From Gallionellaceae bacterium (lineage in GTDB: Bacteria; Pseudomonadota; Gammaproteobacteria; Burkholderiales; Gallionellaceae), in the NCBI GenBank assembly GCA_030823955.1, contig JAVBYO010000033.1:62001-126000 (forward strand): a stretch of DNA of 64,000 nucleotides, written 5' to 3'. Below the pieces are notes generated by a model. It ran no database searches, had not been told where the DNA came from, and saw only the letters and a list, made by a program, of their open reading frames with translations. The first letter of the stretch is position 1; every line of letters starts with the position of its first letter. Positions 39,738 through 50,010 of this stretch are shown one piece after another. The translations under genes were made by a program, and so were the position numbers.

Positions 39738-41417
39738 ATGAGCAGTAATACCCCCGTCTCCGCCGCCCCAGTCTCCAATTTCATTCGCACTATCATCGAT
39801 GGCGATCTCGCCAGCGGCAAACACGGCAATATCGCCACGCGTTTCCCTCCCGAGCCGAACGGTTATCTGCATGTCGGTCATGCCAAGTCGATCTGCCTGA
39901 ATTTCGGGCTGGCGCAGGACTACAAGGGCACTTGCAACCTGCGCTTCGACGACACCAACCCGGAGAAAGAGAGCGAGGAATATGCGCAATCGATTCAGGA
40001 CGACGTGCGCTGGCTGGGTTTTCAGTGGAACGGCGAAGTACGCTGGGCTTCGGACTATTTCGACGCGCTGTACGACTATGCGGTGGAGCTCATTAATAAA
40101 GGTCTGGCCTATGTAGACGACCTGACACCGGAGCAGATGCGCGAATATCGCGGCACGCTGACCCAGCCGGGCAAGAACAGTCCCAACCGCGACCGCTCTG
40201 TGGCCGAAAATCTAGACCTGTTCACGCGCATGAAAAACGGCGAATTCGCCGACGGCGCGATGGTGCTGCGCGCCAAGATCGATATGGCTTCGCCCAACAT
40301 GAACATGCGCGACCCGGCCATCTACCGCATCCGCCGCGCGCACCACATCCGCACCGGCGACAAGTGGTGCATCTACCCGATGTACGACTACACCCACTGC
40401 ATTTCCGACGCGCTGGAAGGCATCACCCATTCCATCTGCACGCTGGAATTTGAAGACCACCGCCCGCTGTACGACTGGGTGCTGGACAACATCACCATCC
40501 CTTGCCACCCGCGCCAGTACGAGTTCTCGCGCCTGGAGCTGCACTACACCATCACCAGCAAGCGCAAGCTGCTGCAACTGGTGAACGAGAAACACGTGAG
40601 CGGCTGGGACGATCCGCGCATGCCCACCATCAGCGGCATGCGCAGACGCGGTTACACGCCGGAAGGCATCCGCGAATTCGCCAAACGCATCGGCGTCTCC
40701 AAGAGTGAGAACAGCGTGGACATGGCGATCATGGAAGGCGCGATCCGCGAAGATTTGGAGCTGCGTGCCCCGCGTGTGATGGCCATCATCAACCCGCTCA
40801 AGGTGAGCATCACCAACGCCGACGGCGCGTTGACGCGCGAAGCGGATTTTCATCCGAACATGCCGGAGCTCGGCAAGCGTGTCGTGCCGTTCAGTAGCTC
40901 GCTGTTGATCGAAGCCGATGACTTTGCCGAAGTACCCCCTGCAGGCTGGAAGCGCCTCACCCTCGGCGGCGAGATTCGTCTGCGCCACAGCTACGTGATG
41001 CGTTGCGACGATGTGGTGAAGGATGCAGCGGGTAAGGTGATCGAACTCAAGTGCAGCATCGATCACGACACGCTGGGCAAAAATCCCGAAGGCCGCAAAG
41101 TCAAAGGCGTGATTCACTTCCTCTCGCGTGAGCATGCGCTGCCCGCCGAGATTCGCGTATACGACCGTTTGTTCACCGTACCGGAACCGGATGGTGATAA
41201 GGATGTGGATTTCTGCACTCACCTGAATCCGACTTCGCTCACCGTGGTGCAGGGCTGGGTGGAGAGTGCCGTGAAGGATGCCGCGCCGGAAACGCGCTAC
41301 CAGTTCGAGCGTCTGGGCTATTTTGTGACCGACCGCCGCGACCACCAACCCGGCGGCAAGCTGGTGTTCAACCGCACGGTGACGCTGAAAGATTCCTGGG
41401 CGAAAGAACAGAACTAA
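39738..41417 (+). CDS. glnS: GlnS, glutaminyl-tRNA synthetase
   Basis: 559 residues. Class I synthetase. The HIGH motif is in [16 protein letters not shown], and the KMSKS equivalent is [12 protein letters not shown]. The presence of GlnS indicates direct glutaminylation of tRNA-Gln. A family 5 palindrome separates it from cysS. Confidence 0.98.
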   Translation: MSSNTPVSAAPVSNFIRTIIDGDLASGKHGNIATRFPPEPNGYLHVGHAKSICLNFGLAQDYKGTCNLRFDDTNPEKESEEYAQSIQDDVRWLGFQWNGEVRWASDYFDALYDYAVELINKGLAYVDDLTPEQMREYRGTLTQPGKNSPNRDRSVAENLDLFTRMKNGEFADGAMVLRAKIDMASPNMNMRDPAIYRIRRAHHIRTGDKWCIYPMYDYTHCISDALEGITHSICTLEFEDHRPLYDWVLDNITIPCHPRQYEFSRLELHYTITSKRKLLQLVNEKHVSGWDDPRMPTISGMRRRGYTPEGIREFAKRIGVSKSENSVDMAIMEGAIREDLELRAPRVMAIINPLKVSITNADGALTREADFHPNMPELGKRVVPFSSSLLIEADDFAEVPPAGWKRLTLGGEIRLRHSYVMRCDDVVKDAAGKVIELKCSIDHDTLGKNPEGRKVKGVIHFLSREHALPAEIRVYDRLFTVPEPDGDKDVDFCTHLNPTSLTVVQGWVESAVKDAAPETRYQFERLGYFVTDRRDHQPGGKLVFNRTVTLKDSWAKEQN

Positions 41418-41429
41418 AAGCAAACTATC

Positions 41430-41490
41430 ATCCGCAGATTACACGGATTGCCGCAGATTTAATCTGTGTGAATCTGCGTAATCTGCGGAT
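41430..41490. repeat. Palindromic repeat between glnS and cysS (family 5, CCGCAGATTACGCAGATT arms)
   Basis: Left arm 41430-41459 and right arm 41461-41490 are reverse complements with only a few mismatches and almost no loop. Each arm consists of CGCAGATT-type sub-repeats. It starts 12 bases after the glnS stop and ends 15 bases before the cysS start; AAAAAAGG follows and provides the cysS ribosome binding site region. Confidence 0.9.
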
Positions 41491-41505
41491 AAAAAAGGTT
41501 TTGAT

Positions 41506-42897
41506 ATGCTGAAAATCTACAACACCCTTGCTCGCGACAAGCAGGATTTCAAACCCATCGAAGCCAACACCGTGCGCATGTATGTGTGTGGCATGACGGT
41601 GTACGACTATTGTCACCTCGGTCATGCGCGTGTGATGGTGGTGTTCGACATGGTGCAACGCTGGCTCAAGGCGTCCGGTTACGATGTGACCTACGTGCGC
41701 AATATCACCGACATCGATGACAAGATCATCAAACGCGCAGCGGAGAATAAGGAATCCATCCATCAACTCACGCAGCGCTTCATCGACGCGATGCACGAGG
41801 ATGCCGATGCGTTGGGCGTGCAACGCCCCGATCACGAACCGCGCGCGACACAGTATGTGCCGCAGATGCTGGAGATGATCGCGCAACTGGAAAAGAACGG
41901 CCTCGCCTACAAAGCGGCGGACGGTGACGTGAACTACGCCGTGCGCAAGTTCGATGGCTACGGCAAGCTCTCCGGTAAATCGCTGGAAGACCTGCGTGCG
42001 GGCGAGCGCGTGGAAGTGGCTACGGACAAGCATGACCCGCTCGACTTCGTGCTGTGGAAACACGCCAAGGACTCCGAAGCGGACGAAGTGAAGTGGGATT
42101 CCAAGTGGGGTAAGGGCCGTCCCGGCTGGCACATCGAATGTTCCGCGATGGGTTCGGAGCTGCTCGGCAAACATTTCGACATCCACGGCGGCGGCGCGGA
42201 TTTGCAGTTCCCGCACCACGAGAACGAGATCGCACAGAGCGAAGGCGCGCACCAGTGCCAATACGTGAACTACTGGATGCACAACGGCTTCGTGCGTGTG
42301 GACAACGAGAAGATGTCCAAGAGTCTGGGTAACTTCTTCACCATCCGCGAGGTGCTGAAGAAGTATGACGCCGAAGTGGTGCGCTTCTTTATCCTGCGCG
42401 CGCACTATCGCAGCCCGCTGAATTATTCCGATGCCCATCTAGATGATGCAAAGGGCGCGCTGACGCGGCTTTATACGGCGTTGAAAAGCTGCGGGGACGG
42501 GGGAAGGGTAAAGGGGGAAGGGATTGACTGGAGTGAATCCTACGCTCAGCGCTTTCAGGTGGTGATGAATGATGATTTCAATACTCCGGAAGCAGTCGCT
42601 GTGCTATTTGATTTGGCCAATGAGGTGAATCGCACCCAGTCTGCGCAAGGAGCCTTGCAACTCAGGTCGCTGGCGGGTGTTTTGGGTCTGCTGCAACGCG
42701 ACCCGCAAGAATTTTTGCAAGGCGGAGCGAGTGAGGGCGGATTGGATGATGCTGCCATCAACGCGCAGATCGAAGCGCGCATCGCCGCCAAGAAAGCGAA
42801 GAACTTCGCCGAGGCGGATCGCATCCGTAAAGAGTTGCTGGAAGCGGGTATCGTGCTGGAAGACACGCCGCAAGGGACGAGCTGGCGGCGCGCATGA
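41506..42897 (+). CDS. cysS: CysS, cysteinyl-tRNA synthetase
   Basis: 463 residues. The HIGH motif is [15 protein letters not shown], with zinc ligands [17 protein letters not shown] and the [10 protein letters not shown] region; [10 protein letters not shown] is the second signature. Residues ~331-340 ([10 protein letters not shown]) are encoded by a purine-rich half repeat at 42493-42522 in a naturally variable linker before [10 protein letters not shown]. Confidence 0.98.
   Translation: MLKIYNTLARDKQDFKPIEANTVRMYVCGMTVYDYCHLGHARVMVVFDMVQRWLKASGYDVTYVRNITDIDDKIIKRAAENKESIHQLTQRFIDAMHEDADALGVQRPDHEPRATQYVPQMLEMIAQLEKNGLAYKAADGDVNYAVRKFDGYGKLSGKSLEDLRAGERVEVATDKHDPLDFVLWKHAKDSEADEVKWDSKWGKGRPGWHIECSAMGSELLGKHFDIHGGGADLQFPHHENEIAQSEGAHQCQYVNYWMHNGFVRVDNEKMSKSLGNFFTIREVLKKYDAEVVRFFILRAHYRSPLNYSDAHLDDAKGALTRLYTALKSCGDGGRVKGEGIDWSESYAQRFQVVMNDDFNTPEAVAVLFDLANEVNRTQSAQGALQLRSLAGVLGLLQRDPQEFLQGGASEGGLDDAAINAQIEARIAAKKAKNFAEADRIRKELLEAGIVLEDTPQGTSWRRA
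42493..42522. repeat. Half copy of repeat family 1 inside cysS
   Basis: GGGGAAGGGTAAAGGG-type units in frame with cysS, resembling the left arm at 51132-51162. No complementary CCCTTT arm is present nearby. It adds roughly ten residues to a linker. Confidence 0.6.
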
Positions 42898-42943
42898 TGC
42901 GTAGGTGATGCCGGCGCATACGGCAAGGATCAAAGGAAACGGA

Positions 42944-44041
42944 ATGCACGAGAACGAGATATCCATCGCTTACGACCATCCCGACACGGCGCAGACGAGT
43001 TGCAACACTGCGCTTGCCTGGGCAAAGCGTCCGCGCGAACCGGAGGCGGGTGAAAAAGCCGAGTTGATCGCGCGTATCAAGCGCATGCTGAAAGAGCAGG
43101 ATGCGGTGCTGGTGTCGCACTATTACGTGCATCCCGATTTGCAGGATCTGGCCGAGGCGACCGGCGGTATCGTGTCCGATTCTCTGGATATGGCCAATTT
43201 CAGCCATCATCATCCGGCCAAGACCATCGTGGTGGCCGGTGTGCGCTTCATGGGGGAGACCGCGAAGATACTCAATCCGGAAAAGCGTGTGCTGATGCCT
43301 GATCTCACGGCGGAATGCTCGCTCGATCTTGGTTGTCCCATCGGCGAGTTCGCCGCGTTCTGCGCCGCACATTCCGACCGCACCGTGGTGGTATATGCAA
43401 ACACCAGTGCGGCAGTGAAGGCGCGCGCCGACTGGATGGTGACCAGTTCCATCGCGCTGCCGGTGGTGAAACATCTGCATGAACAGGGCCAGAAGATACT
43501 GTGGGCACCGGATCGCCATCTCGGCAGCTACGTTCAGGAACAGACCGGCGCGGACATGTTGTTGTGGCAGGGCTCCTGCATCGTGCACGACGAATACAAA
43601 GCCAAAGAACTCATCGAGCTGAAAGCGCAGCATCCGGGCGCACTGGTGCTGGTGCACCCCGAATCGCCGCGTTCCGTGGTGCAACAGGCCGATGTGGTCG
43701 GTTCTACTACCCAGCTCATCAAGGCCGCGCAGCATTCTCCCAACAAGGAATTCATCGTTGCCACCGACAACGGCATCCTGCACAAGATGCGCAACCTGTG
43801 TCCGGACAAGCTCTTTCTCGAAGCGCCTACCGCCGGACGAGGTGCGAATTGCACCAGTTGCAGCCATTGCCCGTGGATGGCGATGAACGGCCTGCTCAAT
43901 CTGGCCGAGGTGCTGGAGAGCGGCAAGAACGAGATCCATGTCGATCCGGCGATCATCCCCGATGCCGTGCGTCCTATCCGGCGCATGCTCGACTTCGCCA
44001 GACAGATTGATCTGCCGTCACGCAATCTGGGCAATGCCTGA
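42944..44041 (+). CDS. nadA: NadA, quinolinate synthase
   Basis: 365 residues. [4Fe-4S] enzyme condensing iminoaspartate and dihydroxyacetone phosphate for NAD synthesis. Candidate cluster Cys are in [26 protein letters not shown] and [34 protein letters not shown] is the N-terminal family segment. The ATG at 42944 follows AAAGGAAACGGA; an earlier ATG at 42905 lies 7 bases after cysS. Confidence 0.97.
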   Translation: MHENEISIAYDHPDTAQTSCNTALAWAKRPREPEAGEKAELIARIKRMLKEQDAVLVSHYYVHPDLQDLAEATGGIVSDSLDMANFSHHHPAKTIVVAGVRFMGETAKILNPEKRVLMPDLTAECSLDLGCPIGEFAAFCAAHSDRTVVVYANTSAAVKARADWMVTSSIALPVVKHLHEQGQKILWAPDRHLGSYVQEQTGADMLLWQGSCIVHDEYKAKELIELKAQHPGALVLVHPESPRSVVQQADVVGSTTQLIKAAQHSPNKEFIVATDNGILHKMRNLCPDKLFLEAPTAGRGANCTSCSHCPWMAMNGLLNLAEVLESGKNEIHVDPAIIPDAVRPIRRMLDFARQIDLPSRNLGNA

Positions 44042-44091
44042 GTCCGGCAGAGAGGCGGTTCGGGTTAGGGATATCTAGGCCGGAGAAAGTA

Positions 44092-44120
44092 TTGTGGGGT
44101 GCTCTGGCATAAGGTAGATT
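44092..44120 (+). promoter_or_regulatory. Candidate sigma-70 promoter for the lipoprotein genes
   Basis: TTGTGG (44092-44097) and TAGATT (44115-44120) are separated by 17 bases in the 133-base gap after nadA, about 55 bases before the first lipoprotein start. Spacing and sequence fit a moderate sigma-70 promoter. Confidence 0.45.
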
Positions 44121-44174
44121 CATGGCTGGGATGTGCGCGGAGCATTAAAGGATTTTTACCGAAAGGAGAGAGTG

Positions 44175-44777
44175 ATGTTGAATATGAAGACAGGTACGGT
44201 ATTGTTGATCGGTGCGCTGGCGCTGACTTTGGGCGGATGTGCCACTCAGGTGAAACGGGTCGGAGTGGAGCAGGTCAAGGATCTGTCCGGTGATTGGAAC
44301 GATACGGATTCCCGTCTGGTGTCGGAGGAGATGATCCGCGATTCGATGTCCCGTCCCTGGATAGACAATCATGAGAAGAAGAGCAACAAAGCACCGGCGG
44401 TGATCGTCGGTAATGTGCGCAATCTTTCGCATGAACATATCAATACACGCACCTTCATCGCCGACCTTGAGCGCGCCTTCGTTAATTCCGGGCGTGTCGA
44501 GGTGGTCGCTTCCAAGGCCGAGCGGGAAGGTATCCGCGCGGAGCGTGCCGACATGGATCTGAATGCCAGCGAAGCCAGCCGCAAGGAGATGGGCAACGAG
44601 ACCGGTGCCGACTATATGCTGATCGGTACGATCAACAGCATTATCGATGCCACCGAGGGCGAACAGATCCGCTTCTATCAGGTGGATCTCACGCTGGTCA
44701 GTATCGCCGATAACCGCAAGGTATGGACTGGTCAAAAGAAACTCAAGAAGGACATAAAAGAAGCGAAGTTCCGTTGA
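44175..44777 (+). CDS. LpoB-like penicillin-binding protein activator, lipoprotein
   Basis: 200 residues. Lipoprotein signal with lipobox LTLGGC near residue 22 (MLNMKTGTVLLIGALALTLG precedes it). The mature part resembles the LpoB/COG3417 family (PAVIVGNVRNLSHEHINTRT, FIADLERAFVNSGRVEVVAS, GADYMLIGTINSI), which stimulates PBP1b from the outer membrane. AAAGGAG lies 6 bases before the ATG at 44175. It begins a three-gene group with COG3014-like and LPP20-like genes. Confidence 0.9.
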   Translation: MLNMKTGTVLLIGALALTLGGCATQVKRVGVEQVKDLSGDWNDTDSRLVSEEMIRDSMSRPWIDNHEKKSNKAPAVIVGNVRNLSHEHINTRTFIADLERAFVNSGRVEVVASKAEREGIRAERADMDLNASEASRKEMGNETGADYMLIGTINSIIDATEGEQIRFYQVDLTLVSIADNRKVWTGQKKLKKDIKEAKFR

Positions 44778-44820
44778 TCCGCCATTGTCCGGTTAGCCGG
44801 ATTCCGGAAAGGATTGAGGC

Positions 44821-46125
44821 ATGGGGAAGAGCAAAATGAGCGTTGTAAAAGCGGGTGTATTGCGCGGGCTGTCGGGGTTGTGTGCGCTCGCGGCGGTAGC
44901 GGCATTGCCGGGCTGTGCCACGTATAGCGCGAATTTTGCCCAAGTGGAGAGTTCGGCAGCTAACCGTGATCTGGATAAGGCCGTCAAAACACTGGATGCT
45001 CTCAATCTGACCGGTCCGGACGAGACGCTGCATCATCTCAACAAAGGGGTACTGCTGCGCTTGCAGGGAAGTTATGCCGAATCCAATAAACATCTGGAAG
45101 CGGCAAAGCGGCTCATGGAAAGGTTGAATGCCATCAGTGTCACGGAGCAGGTGGCTTCGGTTACGGTGAACGATACCATGAAGGCCTATGAGGGTTTGCC
45201 CAGCGAACAGTTGATGGTCTATTCCTTCAAGGCACTCAATTATCTGCAGATGGGTGATGTGGATGCGGCAGCCGTGGAAGCGCGGCAGTTCGATGTCAAA
45301 CAGAAATTGATCGCCGCGCGCAACAAAGACGCCGACTATCTGTCGGGCGCTTTTGTGCGTTACCTGAATGCGATGGTTTTCGAAGTGGTGGGTGAGCGCG
45401 ATGCAGCACGCATCGAGTTGGAGAAGGCTGCGGCAGGATACAAAGCGCAGGGTTCCGAATTCTCCGTGCCATCGGGCGTGCGTGATGACCTGTCCAGAAT
45501 ACGCGCGGGTAAGCCGGTAGCGAGTGAAGTGGTGTTCATCCTGCACAACGGCCTGGGGGCTTCGGTGGATGAGGATAACATCCGGGTGGCGAATCCGATG
45601 GCGGGCAAGAGTGGTCCGCTGATGTTCAGTCTGGCCGTGCCGAAATTCGTCAGACGTTCACTGCCGGTGCATCATGTGGTATTGAGTTCTGCTTCGGTCT
45701 CATCCGACTCGGAGGTGGTGGAGAATGTGAATGGCATTGCGGAAAAAAGTTTCAATGACCGCTTGGCATCCATCATTGCACGGGGTGTGCTCAGGCTGGG
45801 GGTGAAGAACGCGGCAGCGCAGGAGGCGAAGCGGCAGATGCAGGACAATCCGTATTCCGCCCTGTTGAATTTTGCCGCCGATGTTGCGACCAATGTGTCG
45901 GAACGTGCCGATACCCGCACCTGGTCGCTGTTGCCGGGTAATATCCAGATGGCCAGATTGCCGTTACCCGCAGGGCGGCATGACGTGACTGCTACCTACT
46001 ACGGAGCGCACGGGAATATCCTGGCCTCGCGTGAATTCAAAGGCGTCGAGGTCGCTCCCGCGCGCAAGACTTTTGTCGCCGACTATTTCTTGAATCCGCC
46101 CGCCGCGGCCAAAGCGGCGAATTGA
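44821..46125 (+). CDS. COG3014-like lipoprotein of unknown function
   Basis: 434 residues. Lipoprotein signal with ALPGC (Cys near residue 31). The mature protein has tetratricopeptide-like helical sequence (LDALNLTGPDETLHHLNKG, ESNKHLEAAKRLME, ALNYLQMGDVDAAAVEA), then a beta-rich C-terminal half (SEVVFILHNGLGASVDEDN). It belongs to a conserved but poorly characterised family found next to LpoB-like genes. It lies between the LpoB-like and LPP20-like genes. Confidence 0.85.
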   Translation: MGKSKMSVVKAGVLRGLSGLCALAAVAALPGCATYSANFAQVESSAANRDLDKAVKTLDALNLTGPDETLHHLNKGVLLRLQGSYAESNKHLEAAKRLMERLNAISVTEQVASVTVNDTMKAYEGLPSEQLMVYSFKALNYLQMGDVDAAAVEARQFDVKQKLIAARNKDADYLSGAFVRYLNAMVFEVVGERDAARIELEKAAAGYKAQGSEFSVPSGVRDDLSRIRAGKPVASEVVFILHNGLGASVDEDNIRVANPMAGKSGPLMFSLAVPKFVRRSLPVHHVVLSSASVSSDSEVVENVNGIAEKSFNDRLASIIARGVLRLGVKNAAAQEAKRQMQDNPYSALLNFAADVATNVSERADTRTWSLLPGNIQMARLPLPAGRHDVTATYYGAHGNILASREFKGVEVAPARKTFVADYFLNPPAAAKAAN

Positions 46126-46160
46126 GGCGAACAGTGTTGCTTATCGATCAGGAGTCCCCC

Positions 46161-47168
46161 ATGAGTGTTGTGCGAACTTTCTTGAATGTGTTCTTTGCCG
46201 TATTGATCCTGTTGTCGTCGGCCTGTGTGATGGCGGGCGCGCCGACCTGGATCGCGGGTGAGCCAGCCGAATATCCAAACGAGCAATATCTGATCGGTCG
46301 CGGTGTCGGCGCTACCGAGGCCGAGGCGCAGAACCGCGCGCGCGGTGATCTGGCGACCATCTTCGAGGTGCGCGTCGCAGTGACGACCGAGAACAGGACG
46401 ACGATAGCGCAGTCGGGCAAAAAAGCGCAGGTCGATAAACTTGCCACGCAACAGGTCTCCGCCAAGACCGACAAGGTGCTTAGCGGCGTGACTGTCGCCA
46501 AGCTGTGGCGCGATCCGCAGACCCAGGACTTTCACGCGCTGGCGGTGTTGTCGCGCGACCAGGCCGGAGCAGGGCTGCGCGAGGAGTTGCTCAAGATAGA
46601 CGAAGAGGTACGCCAGCGCATGGCTGCGGCCGAAATATCCGCAGATCCTTTGCTTAAAGTCGGTGCGTTATCTCAGGCGCTGGCTGCCTCCGTTCGACGG
46701 GACGGATTCCAGGCATCGCTCCGGGTGGTCGATCCGTCCGGCCGCGGTATCGAAGCTCCGGTCGCGCGGGCCTCGATACAGGCCGGCATCGATGAGGTGT
46801 TGAAGAAAATCCGCATCACACCCGAAGTCGCTGCCGATGCCGGTCGGCAGGAGTTTTCCTCTCTGCTCAAAGGCGGGCTGGCAGCTGCGGGTTTTCTGGC
46901 AAGCGATCAGGCTGCGGCGGAACTGGTGCTGGTCGGCAAGCTGGTGCTGACCGACCTCGGTCGGCAGGCCAATTGGAACTGGGTGCGCGGCACGGTCGAA
47001 GTCGCACTGGTCGAGAAGGCATCGGGACGGGTGCGCGGCAGCAAGACCTGGCCGTTCAAGGCTTCCGCCCAAGATGCCGAGACGGCGCGTTCGCGCGCAT
47101 TGATCGAGGTCGAGCGCCTGTTCCGCCAGGAGCTGCGCCCGGCCATCATCTCTTTTGCCGCCAGCTGA
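46161..47168 (+). CDS. LPP20-family lipoprotein-like protein
   Basis: 335 residues. A hydrophobic N-terminus ends LLSSACVMAGAPTW; the Cys could be lipidated, although the lipobox is weak, or signal peptidase I could cut after CVMA. The LPP20 core is clear: YPNEQYLIGRGVGATEAEAQNRARGDLA and the following FEVRVAV. The ATG at 46161 has CAGGAG upstream. Third member of the group with LpoB-like and COG3014-like proteins, suggesting a shared envelope role. Confidence 0.85.
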   Translation: MSVVRTFLNVFFAVLILLSSACVMAGAPTWIAGEPAEYPNEQYLIGRGVGATEAEAQNRARGDLATIFEVRVAVTTENRTTIAQSGKKAQVDKLATQQVSAKTDKVLSGVTVAKLWRDPQTQDFHALAVLSRDQAGAGLREELLKIDEEVRQRMAAAEISADPLLKVGALSQALAASVRRDGFQASLRVVDPSGRGIEAPVARASIQAGIDEVLKKIRITPEVAADAGRQEFSSLLKGGLAAAGFLASDQAAAELVLVGKLVLTDLGRQANWNWVRGTVEVALVEKASGRVRGSKTWPFKASAQDAETARSRALIEVERLFRQELRPAIISFAAS

Positions 47169-47191
47169 GCGGGGTGACCGTTATCCCCGCT

Positions 47192-47941
47192 ATGGTCGAG
47201 CTATCCGTCGCGACCTACAATATCCATAAAGGCTTTTCGCAATTCAATCGCCGTTTTGTGCTGCATGAGTTGCGTGAACGCCTGCGCGAACTTGCGGTGG
47301 ACATCATGTTCCTGCAGGAAGTCCAGGGCGCGCATTCCCGAGTGTTGCATCAGGAGGGTACACACGCGTTACACCCACAGCATGAGTTCCTTGCACATGC
47401 GACCTGGCCGCATCATGCCTACGGCAAGAATTCGGTGTACGAGGCCGGACACCATGGCAATGCCATTCTGAGCCGTTATCCGATCCTGAACTGGGACAAC
47501 CAGAACATCTCCGCGCACCGCTTCGAGAGCCGGGGCGTATTACATTGTGAGCTGAAGTTGCCGCAACAAGATGTCGGATTGCACTGTCTGTGTGTGCACC
47601 TGGGGTTGTTCAGCCGCGGCCGCAAACTGCAACTTGGCGCACTGGTCGAACGGATTCGCCGTCATGTGCCCGATAACGCGCCGCTCATCGTCGCGGGCGA
47701 CTTCAACGACTGGAACAACCGCGCCCGCCTCTTGCTGGCGCAGGAGCTTGGCTTGCATGAAGTGTTCGAAGTGGACGGCGGTGCACTGGCGCGCAGTTAT
47801 CCGGTGGGTTTTCCGGTACTGCGTCTGGATCGTATCTATGTGCGCGGTCTCACGGTGAAAGCGGTGGTGCTGCATGCGCGCCATCCGTGGAACAAAATAT
47901 CCGACCACGCGGCGCTTTCTGCGGAGCTGTGTCTGCCGTGA
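47192..47941 (+). CDS. Endonuclease/exonuclease/phosphatase (EEP) family hydrolase
   Basis: 249 residues, EEP fold. Catalytic motifs: ATYNIHKGF, FLQEVQG (metal Glu), GHHGNAILSRYP, VAGDFNDWNNR and the C-terminal SDHAALSAEL. A GTG at 47174 is an alternative start. It overlaps the cardiolipin synthase-like gene by ATGA-type coupling (GTGA). The pair is common in betaproteobacteria; the substrate is not known, with phospholipid head-group or nucleic acid phosphodiesters possible. Confidence 0.9.
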   Translation: MVELSVATYNIHKGFSQFNRRFVLHELRERLRELAVDIMFLQEVQGAHSRVLHQEGTHALHPQHEFLAHATWPHHAYGKNSVYEAGHHGNAILSRYPILNWDNQNISAHRFESRGVLHCELKLPQQDVGLHCLCVHLGLFSRGRKLQLGALVERIRRHVPDNAPLIVAGDFNDWNNRARLLLAQELGLHEVFEVDGGALARSYPVGFPVLRLDRIYVRGLTVKAVVLHARHPWNKISDHAALSAELCLP

Positions 47942-49086
47942 GCTCAGTGCATGAGGTCGGCGGGCATAAGCTCACCCTGCTGCGGAGCGGCACGGAGTAT
48001 TTTCCGCAATTGTTCGCCGCGATCCATGCGGCACGTCACACCATCTATCTGGAGACCTATATCTTTGCGGCCGACCAGACCGGGCGTTTACTGAAAGCGG
48101 CGCTGGAAAGCGCCGCCGCCCGTGATGTGTCGGTGCATGTGTTATTGGACGGTTTTGGTTCCGCCGAGCTGCCGCCGGCCTGGTTGGGCGAGATGCGCAT
48201 GCTGGGTGTGAAGGTGTTGTGGTTCCGCCCGGAGCTGGCGCGCTGGAGTTTGCGGCGTCATCGTCTGCGCCGCCTGCATCGCAAGCTGGTGGTGATCGAC
48301 GGGCGTATCGCTTTTGTTGGCGGCATCAATATTCTCGATGAGTCGCAGGAGGCGCGTTTGGATTATGCCGTGCAGGTGCAGGGCGAAGTCGTGGCGCAGA
48401 TCACCCATGCCGTGCGCAGCTTGTGGCGCCTGGTGTCATGGACGCATCTGCGCAAGAGCGGATTGCCGCGGGAGCGGATGGTGCCGTCCGCGCAGCAGCA
48501 TGATGTCGCGTTTCTGATCCGTGACAATCTGCGCCATCGCAGGGACATCGAGCACGCCTATCTGCGCGCCATCAAACACGCACGCAGCGAGATCGTCATC
48601 GCCAATGCCTATTTCTTGCCGGGGCGGCGTTTTCGCCGCTTTTTGCTTGCAGCCGCCCGTCGTGGCGTGCGTGTGGTGCTACTGTTGCAAGGCAAGATGG
48701 AATACCGTTTGCAGCACTATGCCACGCTGGCGCTTTATGAGGATTTGCTGCTGGCCGGGATGGAGATATACGAATACACGCCGAGTTTCCTGCATGCCAA
48801 AGTGGCCGTCATCGATGGCGAGTGGGCGACGGTCGGATCTTCCAATATAGACCCATTTAGCTTGCTGATGGCGAGAGAAGCCAATATTATCGTGAAAGAT
48901 AATGGGTTTGCCGCAGGTCTGCGCGGGGATTTGCTGGAGGCGATCACGCACGGCGGAAAACGGGTGATGTCATCCGATCTACAGCATCGCGCACTGTGGG
49001 GGCGTATCGTGTTGCGCATCAGTTATGCAGTGGTCAGATTTCTAACCGGAATCTCCGGTTATGCCCATAGGCGTGATGATTTTTGA
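47938..49086 (+). CDS. Cardiolipin synthase-like phospholipase D family protein
   Basis: 382 residues from a GTG start overlapping the upstream stop by 4 bases. Two HKD motifs are intact: HRKLVVIDGRIAFVGGINI near residue 113 and HAKVAVIDGEWATVGSSNID near residue 285. The layout matches ClsB-type enzymes without N-terminal membrane helices. It probably makes cardiolipin or related phospholipids at the inner membrane. The longer in-frame reading from 47887 lies inside the EEP gene. Confidence 0.92.
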   Translation: MSSVHEVGGHKLTLLRSGTEYFPQLFAAIHAARHTIYLETYIFAADQTGRLLKAALESAAARDVSVHVLLDGFGSAELPPAWLGEMRMLGVKVLWFRPELARWSLRRHRLRRLHRKLVVIDGRIAFVGGINILDESQEARLDYAVQVQGEVVAQITHAVRSLWRLVSWTHLRKSGLPRERMVPSAQQHDVAFLIRDNLRHRRDIEHAYLRAIKHARSEIVIANAYFLPGRRFRRFLLAAARRGVRVVLLLQGKMEYRLQHYATLALYEDLLLAGMEIYEYTPSFLHAKVAVIDGEWATVGSSNIDPFSLLMAREANIIVKDNGFAAGLRGDLLEAITHGGKRVMSSDLQHRALWGRIVLRISYAVVRFLTGISGYAHRRDDF

Positions 49087-49261
49087 ATATATTCATACAT
49101 AGAGCTGGATGAAAAGTGCCTAGATTTTGTACTGTAAAGAAAGTAAACTTGCGCCCCTCATGGTTATGCCCGTAGTCAAATACAGGGTGATTTGCCGGAA
49201 AAGCAGGCGCAATCCTCTTAGTCAGGGTTGTCGATTAATTTGACATGATGTGCAATAGACG

Positions 49262-49981
49262 ATGACGGCTGAAAAATCAGATTTCGCGATATACAACCGC
49301 AAAGAGATCATCTTCATTCTTGAAGACTTGGCGAAGCATCGTCCTGCACTCAATTTGGATGCGCATAACGGCGCCAACCTGTTGACCGCCGTGTTGAAGG
49401 TTAATGCGGCAGATGAGACCGTCTATCTGGATGTCAGCGGGGATGATCGCATCAATAAAAAAGTCGCCGAAAGCGATAATCTGACTTTTTCCACGCAAAC
49501 GGGAGTCCGGGTGCGCTGGAAATCGGAATATATCGAGTTGGTCTCATTGCCGGATGGGGCGGCTTTCTCCATCGAACTGCCCCAATCGATCGAACGTATC
49601 CAGCGCCGGGAATATTTTCGCCTGAATACGCCGCAAGGCAGCAAAGCGTTGATCTGCAAGATCCCATTGGGTGAGGAAGAAATCATCGAGATTCCCCTCG
49701 CGGACATGAGTGTCGGCGGTATCGGTCTGACGCTCAAGGGCAATGTCCCGCCGAACTTTTCCCAAGGTGCCATCATGTCGGGCTGTTCCATCGAATTTCC
49801 TGTGGTCGGTCCGGTTCCGCTCAATTTGAAGGTCTGTAATGTGTTCGTGACCAACAAGACACGCGGCGGCGAAGAGATACACCATGTTGGTATGGAGTTC
49901 GTCAATCTCAGCCGGGGCGCGGGTAACGTCGTGCAGCGCTACATGATCCAGCTTGAGAGCGAGCGCATCAGTCTCTCCTGA
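49262..49981 (+). CDS. ycgR: YcgR-like PilZ-domain protein, c-di-GMP flagellar brake
   Basis: 239 residues. An N-terminal YcgR-type domain (~1-115) is followed by a PilZ domain with the c-di-GMP motif RREYFRLNTP (RxxxR, ~residue 117) and DMSVGGIGLTL (D/NxSxxG, ~residue 158). Both binding motifs are complete. In E. coli YcgR slows flagellar rotation at high c-di-GMP. No flagellar genes are in the window. It is preceded by 175 bases without a gene in which I see no confident site. Confidence 0.93.
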   Translation: MTAEKSDFAIYNRKEIIFILEDLAKHRPALNLDAHNGANLLTAVLKVNAADETVYLDVSGDDRINKKVAESDNLTFSTQTGVRVRWKSEYIELVSLPDGAAFSIELPQSIERIQRREYFRLNTPQGSKALICKIPLGEEEIIEIPLADMSVGGIGLTLKGNVPPNFSQGAIMSGCSIEFPVVGPVPLNLKVCNVFVTNKTRGGEEIHHVGMEFVNLSRGAGNVVQRYMIQLESERISLS

Positions 49982-50010
49982 TCTTGCGGCGTATCATCCC
50001 CGACTAAAAA

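Noticed and set aside
49087-49261. c-di-GMP riboswitch or small RNA before the YcgR-like gene
   Set aside because: I found no conserved aptamer sequence or strong hairpin with a T run in these 175 bases.
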